Positions 17,994 to 27,716 are shown, numbered from the stretch's first letter. The stretch: 64,000 nt of DNA from Mycobacterium sp. GA-0227b (GCF_001499855.1 NZ_LQIK01000001.1:124001-188000), one strand, 5' to 3'. A program made the numbers and translations. The notes: generated by a model from the letters alone, not told the origin.

Positions 17994-19067
17994 CTAACCG
18001 TGCGCGCCGGTCGTCACCACGAGACGGCCGGTGGTCGCGCGCGCTTGCATGCGCTCCAGGGCGGTCGGCAGTTCCACCCACGGCACCTCGGCGCCGACGA
18101 CGGTCCGGATCGTCCCGGTCCGAATCATTTCGAGGATCTTGGTATGGGCGTCGACTCCGTCGGAGCGCGCCGGCCAATTGAAGCCCAGGGTGCGACGGAC
18201 GGCGAGTGGATCGGTGACGTAGACCAAACACACACCGCACACGTCGAAGTTGCCGTATGCGATCGGCCGCGGCGAGAGATAGTCGCCGTCCTCGAGCGCG
18301 ATGTCCTCGGCGAAGCCTGCCATCAGATGACGTCCGTTGAGCCCCATACACCGGAACGTCTGCACGGTCACGTCGCCACCGACGGCATCGAAGGCGACGT
18401 CTACGCCACGGCCGTAGGTCAACTCCATGACTTCATCGACCCAGTCGCCGCGCCGGTAGTTGATGGCGTGATCGGCGCCGAGTTCCTTGCAGAAGGCGAC
18501 CTTCTCGTCGCTACCGGCCGTCGCGATGACCCGAGCGCCCAGCGCTTTGCCGAGAACCAAAGCGCCTGAGCCGGTTCCACCGGCAGCGGCGTGGACCAAC
18601 AACGTCTCACCGGGTTGCAGTCGGCCCCGTTCCCGCAGCGCGAACCAGCCCAGATGGAACGGGTAGTGCAGCGCCGCGCCATCGGTGTCGCTGATCCAGT
18701 CCGGCAGCTCCAGAGCTGTCGCCGCGTCGACGATCGCGTAGGAGGCATAGCCGCCGAACGCCATCACCGGAATGCCGACGATTCGTCGACCGACAAGATG
18801 CTCGGCGCCTAGACCCGCACTTTCGACGACTCCGACCGTCTCCATGCCCGGTACGAACGGTGGTTGCAGGGGCAGTGTCGAGTAGCGCCCTCGAATGATG
18901 TCGATGTCGTTGAAGTTCAGACAGAAGGCGCGGACAGCGACTCGGACCTCGTTGGGCCCGGGCGGCCGCACGTCCACCGTCTGTTGCTCGAGCACCTTGG
19001 CGGGGTCACCCAGGCTCGTGGCCACCCATGCTCGCGACGAGATAGATTGAGGTGCAGTTTCATTCAT
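17994..19067 (-). CDS. MDR-family NADPH:quinone oxidoreductase-like protein
   Basis: 357 residues. N-terminal GroES-like domain (FCLNFNDIDIIRGRY; PFVPGMETVGVV) and Rossmann domain with AAAGGTGSGALVLGKALGA. Same general class as the protein at 13936-14910 but distinct in sequence. Start ATG 19067 has a strong ribosome site (GGAGGAACG). It ends 4 bp from the convergent methyltransferase stop and lies 13 bp downstream of the sulfotransferase stop, so it probably shares the minus-strand transcript with the DUF1214 and sulfotransferase genes. Confidence 0.88.
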   Translation of the reverse strand: MNETAPQSISSRAWVATSLGDPAKVLEQQTVDVRPPGPNEVRVAVRAFCLNFNDIDIIRGRYSTLPLQPPFVPGMETVGVVESAGLGAEHLVGRRIVGIPVMAFGGYASYAIVDAATALELPDWISDTDGAALHYPFHLGWFALRERGRLQPGETLLVHAAAGGTGSGALVLGKALGARVIATAGSDEKVAFCKELGADHAINYRRGDWVDEVMELTYGRGVDVAFDAVGGDVTVQTFRCMGLNGRHLMAGFAEDIALEDGDYLSPRPIAYGNFDVCGVCLVYVTDPLAVRRTLGFNWPARSDGVDAHTKILEMIRTGTIRTVVGAEVPWVELPTALERMQARATTGRLVVTTGAHG

Positions 19068-19080
19068 CGTTCCTCCAGGT

Positions 19081-20331
19081 TCAATCGGTGAGAAACCGGC
19101 TGCGATAGGCGCTCAGTCGGCTGTCGATCTCGTCGGTGTCCAACCCGAGGTCGGCGGGCTGATAGAGCACGCCGCCATAGCGGCCGCGTGGGTGATCTGA
19201 CCGGAACTGCGCCATCGCAGCGCGCGAGTTCGCCTCGAAGGGCTGATCGGCGAGTTCGTAGATCGCCGCGATGGTGCCTTCCTCGTCGGCCATGAATTCC
19301 TCGAACCGCACGTCGACCGATTGTGCGGCGGGCAGCGCGTCGCGGTCACGCACACAGCCGTTCAGCAGGTCCTCGACACGCTCGAGCCAGTAACGCGAGA
19401 TCTCTTGTGGGTTCGGACGGGCACACGCCATCCGCGCCGCGTAGCTGACCATGGTCGCCATCGACTGCGTCACCTCGACCGGATCTCGATGCGTCACAAC
19501 GAAGATGGCGTCCGGGAACGTGGAGACGAGCGTCGGGAACTGCTCGAGGTGCTGTGGCGACTTCAGCACCCACCGGGTTCCGCCGCGCAGCCACTGCAAC
19601 GCCTGCAGGCTGCGCTTCAGGTACGCGTACGACGGCGCCTGGTCGTTCGCCTTGTAGTGCGCCGCGAAACTCGGTACGTGATAGGTGGTTTCGAACAGCA
19701 TGCCCGAGATGTCGTTCACCAGGAGCTGGATCTCCTCGTGCGCATGGTCGACCGTCATGTCATGCATCCGCTTGAACTCGGGCATCGACGTGTTCACCAG
19801 CTCAAGGCCGGTCGCGCATCGATCCCGCCGGGGCTGCGAATCGTGTTCATCGGGCGCCGGGAACGGCTCGAGGCTTTCCCAGTACGGCAGATAGCGGATC
19901 GCGGGGTCGGCGGCGATCAAGTTGTGCAGATGGGTCGTTCCGGTGCGCGGAAGTCCGCAGATGATGATCGGACGTTCGATCGGGATGTCCTCGATCTCCG
20001 GGTGCTCGGTGATCAAGGCCGCCAACCGAAGCCGATTGACCAGGTTGCCCACCAACTGCTCGAACACGACGGCGGTGCCGGTGTCGGAGAGCCCGGCCTC
20101 TTCGACGAGCGCGCCGCACAGCACGTCGAGGCGGTCCCGAAAACCCGGGTCGCCCCACTCGGCGAGGCCCGTGCGCTCGGTCGCCGCCGCCAGCAACGCC
20201 TGCGGTGACAGTTCCAGCGTTGCGCCGTAGGCGGCCAGCGCTTGACGCATCGGTTGTGCCTCCGCCGGATACACCGGATCGGCAAGGTCCGTCAGCCTGA
20301 TCGACGCCGGCCGCGTCACTCCGTCGATCAC
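19081..20331 (-). CDS. PAPS-dependent sulfotransferase family protein
   Basis: About 416 residues. The 5'-phosphosulfate loop GLPRTGTTHLHNL is at 126-138, and a 3'-phosphate-binding region is seen in FVVTHRDPVEVTQSMATM. Family members in mycobacteria sulfate small molecules or lipids, though many are uncharacterised. The frame continues upstream to 20364, but GTG 20331 overlaps the preceding stop by exactly 4 bp (GTGA), matching the coupling used by its neighbours, so I chose it. Operon order is TetR, DUF1214, sulfotransferase, then the quinone reductase. Confidence 0.85.
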   Translation of the reverse strand: MIDGVTRPASIRLTDLADPVYPAEAQPMRQALAAYGATLELSPQALLAAATERTGLAEWGDPGFRDRLDVLCGALVEEAGLSDTGTAVVFEQLVGNLVNRLRLAALITEHPEIEDIPIERPIIICGLPRTGTTHLHNLIAADPAIRYLPYWESLEPFPAPDEHDSQPRRDRCATGLELVNTSMPEFKRMHDMTVDHAHEEIQLLVNDISGMLFETTYHVPSFAAHYKANDQAPSYAYLKRSLQALQWLRGGTRWVLKSPQHLEQFPTLVSTFPDAIFVVTHRDPVEVTQSMATMVSYAARMACARPNPQEISRYWLERVEDLLNGCVRDRDALPAAQSVDVRFEEFMADEEGTIAAIYELADQPFEANSRAAMAQFRSDHPRGRYGGVLYQPADLGLDTDEIDSRLSAYRSRFLTD

Positions 20332-21413
20332 GCGCGCAACTCCGCGACATCCACCACGCGACACTGCGGACGGGCCGGGGTGTCCTCCGGCAGGAACCAG
20401 CGCAGCCAGATCAAGCCCTTGGACCTACCGGCGGTCGATACCCAGTTCGGGTGCCCCGGATCCTGATCGCTGATGACGATCCGCCACGAACCGTCGTCCT
20501 CATAGCTGACCTGGGCGCCGTTGATGGTGACCCGCTCGTGGGTGTAGTCGTAGGTGTGCAGGAAGGGGTTCCACAGACAGAGATTCCAGAAAACGCAGTC
20601 CGGTGAGGTGCCCTCGATGATGAGCGCCTGGTGCGGTTCGAGGTGGTAGGCGCCCATGGCGTATGCGGCGTCGCCGGCCGCCCATCCGTAGGTCTGGGTG
20701 GGCACCGGGAACGGTTCGTGAATCTCGTTGGGCGGCTCCACCCGAACGGGCAGCATCTTGCACTGCTCGTTGAGCCACGTTCGCGCCGCGCGCAGGCGCC
20801 GGGTCAGATCGGCACGGTCGTCGTGCCGACGGGCCGGCGGATCGATCGCCTCGATCTTCCATTCCGGGCGCCGACCGTCCTCGGGCGCTTCCATGTAGTC
20901 GCGGGTGAGGGCGAACACCGCGTCGGGCTCGAGTTTGAGCCACGCGCCGGCTTCGGGTGGGGTTGCGCTGAGGGTGAACTCGAAGTTGCCGTCGGCGTCG
21001 AATTCCAGGGCGCGGTCATTGATGGTGCCGACGATCCGGTCGCTGTAGCGTCCGTCGTCGGGGCCGCCGTAGACCGTCATCGACAGGTAGACGGCGTCGC
21101 CACGGTTGCCGCTGACGCGATATCGGCGGTCGGGGTCGATCGGCGAGAGTTGGTAGAAGGCATCGGAATTGTCGCCACCCCATTTCAAGTAGGGGCTGAT
21201 GACATCGACCAGGATGGGCTTTTCCTTGTCGCCCCAGACATAGGCGTCCACGGCGACGCGCAGCAGGCTGAAAGCCAGTCGGTAGCCGTCGAGGATGTCC
21301 GGTTCGTCCAACGGCGGATCGGCGTCGCGCACCCGTTGTTCGACGGCGCGGACCTCGTCGAGCAGGTCAGCGAACGCTGCCGAAAGGTCGTCGGCCGGTT
21401 GCACATTGCTCAC
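20328..21413 (-). CDS. DUF1214 domain protein
   Basis: 361 residues. Recognisable DUF1214-type features are WGDKEKPILVDVISPYLKWGGDN near residue 60, a beta-rich middle, and the C-terminal block WNLCLWNPFLHTYDY...SWRIVISDQDPGHPNWVSTAGRSKG (cited in part). The molecular function of the family is unknown. No signal peptide. Start GTG 21413 overlaps the TetR stop by 4 bp, and the end overlaps the sulfotransferase start by 4 bp, so the three proteins are made together. Confidence 0.82.
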   Translation of the reverse strand: MSNVQPADDLSAAFADLLDEVRAVEQRVRDADPPLDEPDILDGYRLAFSLLRVAVDAYVWGDKEKPILVDVISPYLKWGGDNSDAFYQLSPIDPDRRYRVSGNRGDAVYLSMTVYGGPDDGRYSDRIVGTINDRALEFDADGNFEFTLSATPPEAGAWLKLEPDAVFALTRDYMEAPEDGRRPEWKIEAIDPPARRHDDRADLTRRLRAARTWLNEQCKMLPVRVEPPNEIHEPFPVPTQTYGWAAGDAAYAMGAYHLEPHQALIIEGTSPDCVFWNLCLWNPFLHTYDYTHERVTINGAQVSYEDDGSWRIVISDQDPGHPNWVSTAGRSKGLIWLRWFLPEDTPARPQCRVVDVAELRA

Positions 21414-22045
21414 GGGTTCTCCTCATTTGTGGTTGCGGCTCCCTGCATGATTAGTGAGCAGAGTCTGCTGACCACGTCGTCGCTGTCGTCGCGCTGCAGC
21501 ACCTGCGCGGCGTAGAACGTGGTGCCGACCAGCACGTCGTAGACCATCTCGACGTCGAGGTCGGGCCGGACCAGCCCCTGCTCGATACCCGACCGCACCA
21601 AAGCCGCGAAGTCGTGGCGGGTCTGCTCATCGAGAAGTTGCTGGGTACGGATGACGAGTGCGGGGTCGCGGTGTCGGTCAGCCAGGATGCCCATGGTGGC
21701 GCTGGCCACCACGGGTTCGCGCCAGAACCTGAACACGCCCTCCACGAATTGCCTTAGGTCTGAGTGGAATTCACCCGATCCCGCCAACACCTCGGCGCTG
21801 TCCGCGGGACCGAACACGGCATCGAAGACGACGTGGGTCTTCGACGGCCAGCGCCGGTACACCGTCGGTCGGCTCACCTCGGCTTCGCGCGCGATCGACT
21901 CGATGGACACCTGCTCATAGCCGTCACGCGCCAGCAGTCGACGCGTGGCCGCCATGATGGCCTGCTGAGTGCGCGGATCACGTGGACGACCGCGCGCCGG
22001 TTCTGCCCTCGTCACCGACGACGCCGGGTCGTTGTCGGTCGCCAC
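21410..22045 (-). CDS. TetR family regulator
   Basis: 211 residues with a typical N-terminal helix-turn-helix (YEQVSIESIAREAEVSRPTVYRRW). The preceding RGRPRDP stretch is a common basic arm. Start GTG 22045; an interrupted palindrome lies just upstream. It heads the DUF1214/sulfotransferase operon through a 4-bp overlap and is divergent from a sugar-transporter gene, so it may control both. Confidence 0.9.
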   Translation of the reverse strand: MATDNDPASSVTRAEPARGRPRDPRTQQAIMAATRRLLARDGYEQVSIESIAREAEVSRPTVYRRWPSKTHVVFDAVFGPADSAEVLAGSGEFHSDLRQFVEGVFRFWREPVVASATMGILADRHRDPALVIRTQQLLDEQTRHDFAALVRSGIEQGLVRPDLDVEMVYDVLVGTTFYAAQVLQRDDSDDVVSRLCSLIMQGAATTNEENP

Positions 22046-22057
22046 ATGCGCATTATC

Positions 22058-22077
22058 TTTACAGGACGTAATGTAAA
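22058..22077. promoter_or_regulatory. TetR operator candidate
   Basis: TTTACA and TGTAAA arms flank an 8-nt centre (ggacgtaa), 13 bp upstream of the TetR start and about 100 bp from the sugar-transporter start. The 20-bp span is typical for a TetR dimer site. Confidence 0.6.
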
Positions 22078-22177
22078 CATGTCAACGGCTCACGGGTCGA
22101 TCATCACTAGGCCCGCCCCGAGGTCCGAGTTCTCCGACATGCTGCATAAGCGCGACGACGACGTCAGGGTGGTAGTC

Positions 22178-23593
22178 ATGGCACAGGGGTTCTCCAGTGC
22201 ACCGGGGACCGAGGGACCGCTCGCGGAGGTTCCGGCCGCGGGACTGCGAAGGATTTGGTCTTGGGCGATCCTGATCGCGGTCGGCGGCTTCCTGTTCGGC
22301 TTCGACACCGGCGTCATCTCCGGCGCGCTGCTGTTCGTCAAGACCGATTTCGAACTGAACGCCTTCCAGCAGGGCAGCGTGGTGAGTGTCCTTCTCTTGG
22401 GCGCGATGGCCGGCGCGCTGGGGTCGGGACGCATCGCCGACCGAATCGGCCGCAAGAGAATCTTCGGGCTGCAGGGCGCGGTCTTCCTGCTCGGCACGGC
22501 GGTCGCGGCCTTTTCGACCGGGTACTGGACACTGCTCGCCGGCCGACTGGTGCTCGGCCTCGCGGTGGGTGCCGCCTCGGCAACCGTTCCGGTTTACCTG
22601 TCTGAGATTGCTCCGTCAGAGGTTCGGGGCCGGATGCTGACCCTCAACCAGCTGATGATCACGACCGGGATCCTCGTCGCGTATCTGGTCAACGTGGTGT
22701 TCTCCAGCGCTGAGAATTGGCGCGCGATGATCGGGTTCGGCGCGGTCCCTGCCCTGGTGATGGTGGTCGCGGCGGTAGGGGTCCTGCCCGAGTCTCCGCA
22801 GTGGCTGTTGACCCACGGCCGCGCCGACCAGGCCCGCCGGTTGATCGCGTCGGTCACCAACGAAGCGACTGCAGATCGATTGCTGCAGCGACGTCAACAG
22901 CGCCTGGGGCGGGCCTCCGATGGGCAGGACGACGATCGGGACACGAATGGATGGCGTGCACTGCTCGCCGCGCGGGTCCGCCCGGCGCTCGTGGTAGGGC
23001 TCACGCTGGCTGCCATCCAGCAGTTCGGCGGAATCAACACCATCATTTACTACGCGCCGACCATCATCTCGCAGTCCGGGCTGACCGCGTCCAACGCCAT
23101 CGTCTATTCGGTGGCCATCGGCGTCATCAACCTGGTCATGACGCTTGTCGCGATTCGTCTGATCGACCGGCTGGGGCGCCGCCCTCTGTTGATCGTCTCG
23201 CTGGCCGGCATGGCCGTCATGCTCGCGTTGCTCGGGCTGTCGTTCGTCGCCGGGATGAGCGCCGAGCTGTCGCTGGTGTTCATGGTTGTCTACATCGCCG
23301 CCTACGCGGCGGGCTTGGGCCCGATCTTCTGGGTGCTGGTCGGCGAGCTCTTCCCACCACGCGTGCGCGCGTCGGGCTCGAGCGCGGCGACCGCGGTGAA
23401 CTGGACGTCGAACTTCGTCGTCAGCCTCGTCTTCCTTACCGTGGTGAACGCGCTCGGACAGGGCCAGACATTCTGGCTCTTTGCATTCATCTGCGCGTTC
23501 GGACTGTGGTTCGTCAAACGCTATGTGCCGGAGACCAAGAACCGCGACTACGACCAGGTCGACGCCGACTTACAGCACCGATTTGGGCGATAA
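22178..23593 (+). CDS. Sugar porter family MFS transporter
   Basis: About 471 residues, 12 predicted membrane helices. Sugar-porter signatures: GGFLFGFDTGVISGALL in helix 1, RIADRIGRKR after helix 2, PESPQWL before the central loop, FGGINTIIYYAPTI in helix 7, DRLGRRPLL, and the C-terminal VPETKNRDYDQV. Probable proton-linked uptake of a hexose, pentose or inositol. The frame is open far upstream. ATG 22178 is chosen because it immediately precedes family-like sequence and follows AGGGTGG; ATG 22139 is an alternative. Ends 10 bp from a convergent TetR gene. Confidence 0.9.
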   Translation: MAQGFSSAPGTEGPLAEVPAAGLRRIWSWAILIAVGGFLFGFDTGVISGALLFVKTDFELNAFQQGSVVSVLLLGAMAGALGSGRIADRIGRKRIFGLQGAVFLLGTAVAAFSTGYWTLLAGRLVLGLAVGAASATVPVYLSEIAPSEVRGRMLTLNQLMITTGILVAYLVNVVFSSAENWRAMIGFGAVPALVMVVAAVGVLPESPQWLLTHGRADQARRLIASVTNEATADRLLQRRQQRLGRASDGQDDDRDTNGWRALLAARVRPALVVGLTLAAIQQFGGINTIIYYAPTIISQSGLTASNAIVYSVAIGVINLVMTLVAIRLIDRLGRRPLLIVSLAGMAVMLALLGLSFVAGMSAELSLVFMVVYIAAYAAGLGPIFWVLVGELFPPRVRASGSSAATAVNWTSNFVVSLVFLTVVNALGQGQTFWLFAFICAFGLWFVKRYVPETKNRDYDQVDADLQHRFGR

Positions 23594-23603
23594 CCAGAGC
23601 AAC

Positions 23604-24239
23604 TCAGCTGGCGGTCAGGCCCAGAAGCGGCGGGACGAGATAGCGGCGCGCGAAGGCCCGCGCAGCATCGTCGTCGCCGAGTGCGATGTTCACCGACGGT
23701 GTCAGAAAGAACGACAAGATGATTCGCACCGTCACCTCCGAGACCTCGAGCAGTTCCAGCTGCGTGCGGTCGTCCTCGGGTAGTTCCACCGCCAGCTGGT
23801 ATGCGAGAAATGATGACGCCGTCTGGACGACGCCGTCGCCTTCGACGGTCAGGAACGGCAGCACGGTTTCGGGTTCGGTGGCCAGTATCCGCTGCAGCAA
23901 CGTGTGCTGACGCAGGGTGTTGAGGGTGAAGACGAACCCTTCGACGAGCTTGTCTTCCTTCTCGGAATAGCGGGCGGCTTCGTCTCGCAGGTCGGCAAGG
24001 AACCGCTCGAGCTCGCGCAGGAGAACGGCCTCGATGATCTCGTCCTTGCTGGGGAAATGCCGGTAGAGGGTGACCCGGGCGAGTCCGGACCGACGGGTGA
24101 TGTCTTCGACGGTCGAACGATTGATGCCGAACAGCTCGAACTGTTTCAACGCGGCGTCGAGGATGCGTTCGCCGGTGCCCTCCACCGCCGGCGAGCCGAA
24201 TCGCTGCACGGCCTTTGCGAGCAAACCGGTGTACTTCAC
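23604..24239 (-). CDS. TetR family regulator
   Basis: About 211 residues with helix-turn-helix INRSTVEDITRRSGLARVTLYRHFPSKDE (about 46-74). GTG 24239 (MKYTGLLAK) is chosen because GGGGGAGG sits 8 bp upstream. ATG 24257 would give MGEVPAVKY... but places its start inside that ribosome site. Divergent from the hydrolase that heads the oxidation operon at 24294-28858, its likely target. Confidence 0.88.
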   Translation of the reverse strand: MKYTGLLAKAVQRFGSPAVEGTGERILDAALKQFELFGINRSTVEDITRRSGLARVTLYRHFPSKDEIIEAVLLRELERFLADLRDEAARYSEKEDKLVEGFVFTLNTLRQHTLLQRILATEPETVLPFLTVEGDGVVQTASSFLAYQLAVELPEDDRTQLELLEVSEVTVRIILSFFLTPSVNIALGDDDAARAFARRYLVPPLLGLTAS

Positions 24240-24293
24240 GGCCGGCACCTCCCCCATTGAAACAAATACACTAAATATGTACCTTCGTTCTTC

Positions 24294-25301
24294 ATGGAAC
24301 GCAATGGAGCTTCCAAGGTTTCTGCGCCAGCGACGTCCGGGGCATTCGCCGCGCCGAGCGTGGCCAGCAGGGCACTGTTCGCGCTGAGCTCGGCGGTGAT
24401 GCGACCTGTCACTGCACTGCTCCCGTCCAACGCGGTCGGAGTCTGCGGCCTCGATGTCATCCTGCGGGCGTTTCTCGCCGCGGCCTCCGCGCCGCGCCGC
24501 GGACTGACGGTCACGCCGGTCGACGCCGCGTTCGGCGGCCGACGCGTCCGCGGGGAGTGGGTGTGCGCCCCCGGCGTCGACCCTGACGGGGCCGCGGTGC
24601 TCTACATCCACGGAGGCGCCTTCGTCGCGTGTTCACCACGTACTCACCGGGGCCTGATCGGCGAGCTCTCGGCGTCCTCCGGTCAGCCGGTGTTCGCCGT
24701 CGAGTACCGCAAGGCGCCGCGTCACCGCTTCCCGTGTGCCGCCGACGACGCACTGGCCGCCTACGAATGGCTGGCGTCGACCGGACGGGCCGTCGCGGTC
24801 GCGGGCGACTCGGCCGGTGGTCAGCTGGCGGTCGCCACGACATTGGCCGCGCGCCGACACGGCCTGCCGGATCCCGCGGCGGTGCTGCTGTACTCACCGG
24901 CGTTGGATCTCACCGGCGCGTTGGCTCTCGCGCTGGACGGGCGACGACGCGATGCGTTCGCGCCGGCGCGACGCGTAGCGCCGACATTCGCCCTCTACGT
25001 CGGCGACGCCGACCCCTGCGAAGAACTGCTGTCGGTGCTCGACGCCGACGTCGCCGGTTTCCCGCCGACGATGATCCACGTCGGCAGCACAGAGATGTTG
25101 CTCGACGACTCGCGCCGTCTCACCCAGTGCCTTCGCGACGCCAACGTGACAGTGCACCTGCACGTCGCCCGCGGACAGATCCACGTCTTCCCCGCGATGT
25201 TCCGCTTCGTTCCCGAGGCACGCACCGCAATCCAGCAGAGCGGCACGTTTCTCGCCGACCACCTTGCCTCCGGCGCGGCCCGAGAACCATTCACCGCCTG
25301 A
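24294..25301 (+). CDS. HSL-type alpha/beta hydrolase
   Basis: 335-residue esterase with HGGAF at 106-110, GDSAGGQ at 171-177 (Ser173), a late Asp/His pair (AD at the DADPCEE region and GQIHVFP). No ribosome site is seen before ATG 24294, and an AT-rich TAAATAT stretch lies about 20 bp upstream, so translation may be near-leaderless. First gene of an operon with the di-iron protein, BVMO and acyl-CoA dehydrogenase. It may cleave the ester produced by the monooxygenase. Confidence 0.85.
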   Translation: MERNGASKVSAPATSGAFAAPSVASRALFALSSAVMRPVTALLPSNAVGVCGLDVILRAFLAAASAPRRGLTVTPVDAAFGGRRVRGEWVCAPGVDPDGAAVLYIHGGAFVACSPRTHRGLIGELSASSGQPVFAVEYRKAPRHRFPCAADDALAAYEWLASTGRAVAVAGDSAGGQLAVATTLAARRHGLPDPAAVLLYSPALDLTGALALALDGRRRDAFAPARRVAPTFALYVGDADPCEELLSVLDADVAGFPPTMIHVGSTEMLLDDSRRLTQCLRDANVTVHLHVARGQIHVFPAMFRFVPEARTAIQQSGTFLADHLASGAAREPFTA

Positions 25302-25329
25302 AAAGACAACGACCACAGAGGAGTTCGCC

Positions 25330-26256
25330 ATGGCCATGGACCTTTCCGACATGCTGGCCAAGATCAAGGACCGGCAGTGGGCGCTCGGCGACATCGACTG
25401 GGACGCCCCGGGTGCCGAACTGATCACCGACGAGCAGCGCCCCAAACTCAAGGAATTCATGTCGGACCTGGTGTGGATCGAGCAGGTCGGTGCCCGCGGA
25501 TTCGCCGCGCTGGCCCTGAAGGCGTCCGACGACACCCTTGCCGAGATCTACCGGTATTTCCACGCCGAAGAGCAACGCCACGCCAATGCCGAACTGGCCC
25601 TGATGCGCCGGTGGGGCATGCTCGAAGAAGACGAGATCCCCGAACCGAACATCAACATCCGCCTCGCGATCGACTGGCTCGACACCTACGCCGACAAGGC
25701 ATCGCTGAGCATGCTCGGCACCATCATCCCGATGCTCGAGGTGGCGCTGGACGGCGCCCTGCTCAAGTTTCTCCTCGACGAGGTCCAAGACCCGGTGTGC
25801 CACGAAGCGTTCAAGCTGATCAACGCCGACGAATCCCGGCACCTCGCAGTCGATTTCCACGCATTGGAGTTGCTCGGCAATGCGCCTGCCCGCAAGCTGC
25901 TGATCAACACCGTCGGCGCCGTGGCCAGCCCGGCCTTTCTGATCGGGGTGCTCATCTACACCCCGCTGCTGTCGAAGATGCGTGACAACGTGGTCGCGAT
26001 GGGACTGAAGGAGGAGAGCCTGTTCGCGGCCATCAAACGGTTCTCCAACGTGGGCGACCGCAGCGAGTACACCAGCCGCAACCCCATGTACCGCATCGTG
26101 CGCGGCCACGGAAATCTGGTCGTCGAGAGCAACGTGCGGTTCCGCCGGTTCATCGCCGACCCGCTGATCGCGCTGTCGGCTCGCTACCCGAAGCGGATGC
26201 TGCGGCCGGTGCCGTCCTGGATCCGCGAGCTCACCCCCGAACCGGTGGCGTCATGA
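25330..26256 (+). CDS. Ferritin-like di-iron protein
   Basis: About 308 residues, mainly helical. Two iron-ligand type motifs are visible, EEQRH at 80-84 and DESRH at 167-171, with further Glu residues in the helices between, as in ferritin-like di-iron oxidases and desaturases. The C-terminal part (VASPAFLIGVLIYTPLL) is hydrophobic and may touch the membrane. Start ATG 25330 follows AGAGGAG; ATG 25336 is possible. ATGA overlap with the BVMO gene implies coupled translation. Probable hydroxylase or desaturase of a lipid-like substrate, but no characterised relative is recognised with confidence. Confidence 0.75.
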   Translation: MAMDLSDMLAKIKDRQWALGDIDWDAPGAELITDEQRPKLKEFMSDLVWIEQVGARGFAALALKASDDTLAEIYRYFHAEEQRHANAELALMRRWGMLEEDEIPEPNINIRLAIDWLDTYADKASLSMLGTIIPMLEVALDGALLKFLLDEVQDPVCHEAFKLINADESRHLAVDFHALELLGNAPARKLLINTVGAVASPAFLIGVLIYTPLLSKMRDNVVAMGLKEESLFAAIKRFSNVGDRSEYTSRNPMYRIVRGHGNLVVESNVRFRRFIADPLIALSARYPKRMLRPVPSWIRELTPEPVAS

Positions 26257-27716
26257 CGGCCTCAGTGGTGATCATCGGCGCCGGCTTCGCTGGGCTCGGC
26301 GCGGCAATCCGGTTGCGCCAGAGTGGAATCGAGGACTTCGTGATCCTCGAGCGTGCCAGCGCAGTGGGTGGCACCTGGCGCGACAACGCCTATCCGGGCG
26401 CCGCCTGTGACATCCCGTCGCTGCTGTACTCATACTCGTTCGCGCCGAAACCGGACTGGCCGCAAGGCTATTCGGGCAGCAACGACATCCTCGGCTACAT
26501 CGAGTGGATGGTCGAGAACTTCGACCTGCGCCGGTTCATCCGGTTCGACACCGAAGTCACCGCGTTGTCGTTCGATGAGTCCGACGGCGTGTGGTCGATC
26601 GCCACCGCCGCCGGACACACCTATTCCGGTGCCTCGGTCATCATGGCTCAGGGGCCGCTGTCGAACGCGAGCCTGCCGCCGATTCGCGGCCTCGAGACGT
26701 ACACGGGAGAGAAGATCCACAGCGCCCGTTGGGATCACGAATACGATTTCAGCGGCAAGAGGGTCGCCGTCGTCGGAACCGGCGCCAGCGCGGTGCAGAT
26801 CATCCCCGAGTTGGTCAAGACCGCCGCGCAGGTGAAGGTGTTTCAGCGCACTCCGGGCTGGGTGCTGCCGCGGCTGCAGTACCGCACTCCGGAGTGGAAC
26901 AAGCGGCTCTACCGGCAGCTTCCGGTCACCCAGAGCGCGGCGCGCAAAGGTGTGTTCTGGGTCCATGAGTTCATGGCGCTCGGCTTGGTGTGGCCGACGG
27001 TGATGACGCGCGCGCTGCAGGGAATCGCGAAGATGCAGTTGCGCCTGCAAGTCAAGGACCCCTGGATGCGACGCCAGCTCACCCCGCGATTCACCGCAGG
27101 CTGCAAACGGCTACTGATCAGCAACGACTACTACCCGTCCCTGGCCAAAGAGAACTGCAAGCTGATCACGTGGCCAATCGCGACATTGTGCCCCAACGGG
27201 ATTCGCACTTCCGACGGCATCGAGCACCAGGTCGACGCGATCGTCTTCGCCACCGGCTTCGATGTGTGCAAGGCGGGCACGCCGTTCCCGGTCACCGGGC
27301 TGGGCGGACGGTCACTCGGCGACGAATGGTCCTCCGGCGCTTACGCATACAAGAGCACAAGCGTCGCCGGCTACCCGAATCTGTATCTGACCTTCGGTCC
27401 GAACTCGGGTCCGGGCCACAATTCGGCGCTTGTGTACATGGAGGCCCAGATCGAATACGCGGTGCGGGCGATCCGGACGCTGAACCGATGGGGTCTGAAG
27501 TACCTCGACGTCCGCGTCGATGCCCAACGCCGCTTCAACGAAGAGCTCCAGCAGCGGCTGGCGAAGACCACCTGGAATTCGGGTTGCCGCAGCTGGTATC
27601 TGACCGAAGACGGCTTCAACGCCACCATGTATCCCGGCTTCGCCACCCAGTACCTCAACCAGATGGCCGACCTGCACTACCCCGATTACCACGCTGTCCA
27701 GAAAGTGACGACATGA
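26253..27716 (+). CDS. Flavin-containing (Baeyer-Villiger type) monooxygenase
   Basis: 487 residues. First FAD motif GAGFAG at 9-14, GGTW at 39-42 with DNAYPGAACDIPS, the BVMO-like fingerprint YTGEKIHSARW at 150-160 (Phe replaced by Tyr), NADP motif GTGASA at 175-180, and ATGFD near 330. It would insert oxygen into a ketone or hydroxylate a lipid using NADPH. It sits between the di-iron protein and an acyl-CoA dehydrogenase with 4-bp overlaps on both sides. MymA (Rv3083) of M. tuberculosis belongs to the same broad family; orthology is not claimed. Confidence 0.9.
   Translation: MTASVVIIGAGFAGLGAAIRLRQSGIEDFVILERASAVGGTWRDNAYPGAACDIPSLLYSYSFAPKPDWPQGYSGSNDILGYIEWMVENFDLRRFIRFDTEVTALSFDESDGVWSIATAAGHTYSGASVIMAQGPLSNASLPPIRGLETYTGEKIHSARWDHEYDFSGKRVAVVGTGASAVQIIPELVKTAAQVKVFQRTPGWVLPRLQYRTPEWNKRLYRQLPVTQSAARKGVFWVHEFMALGLVWPTVMTRALQGIAKMQLRLQVKDPWMRRQLTPRFTAGCKRLLISNDYYPSLAKENCKLITWPIATLCPNGIRTSDGIEHQVDAIVFATGFDVCKAGTPFPVTGLGGRSLGDEWSSGAYAYKSTSVAGYPNLYLTFGPNSGPGHNSALVYMEAQIEYAVRAIRTLNRWGLKYLDVRVDAQRRFNEELQQRLAKTTWNSGCRSWYLTEDGFNATMYPGFATQYLNQMADLHYPDYHAVQKVTT

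Noticed and set aside
21764..22177. N-terminal extension of the sugar transporter frame
   Set aside because: It runs through the divergent TetR gene and its operator; the encoded residues are not transporter-like.
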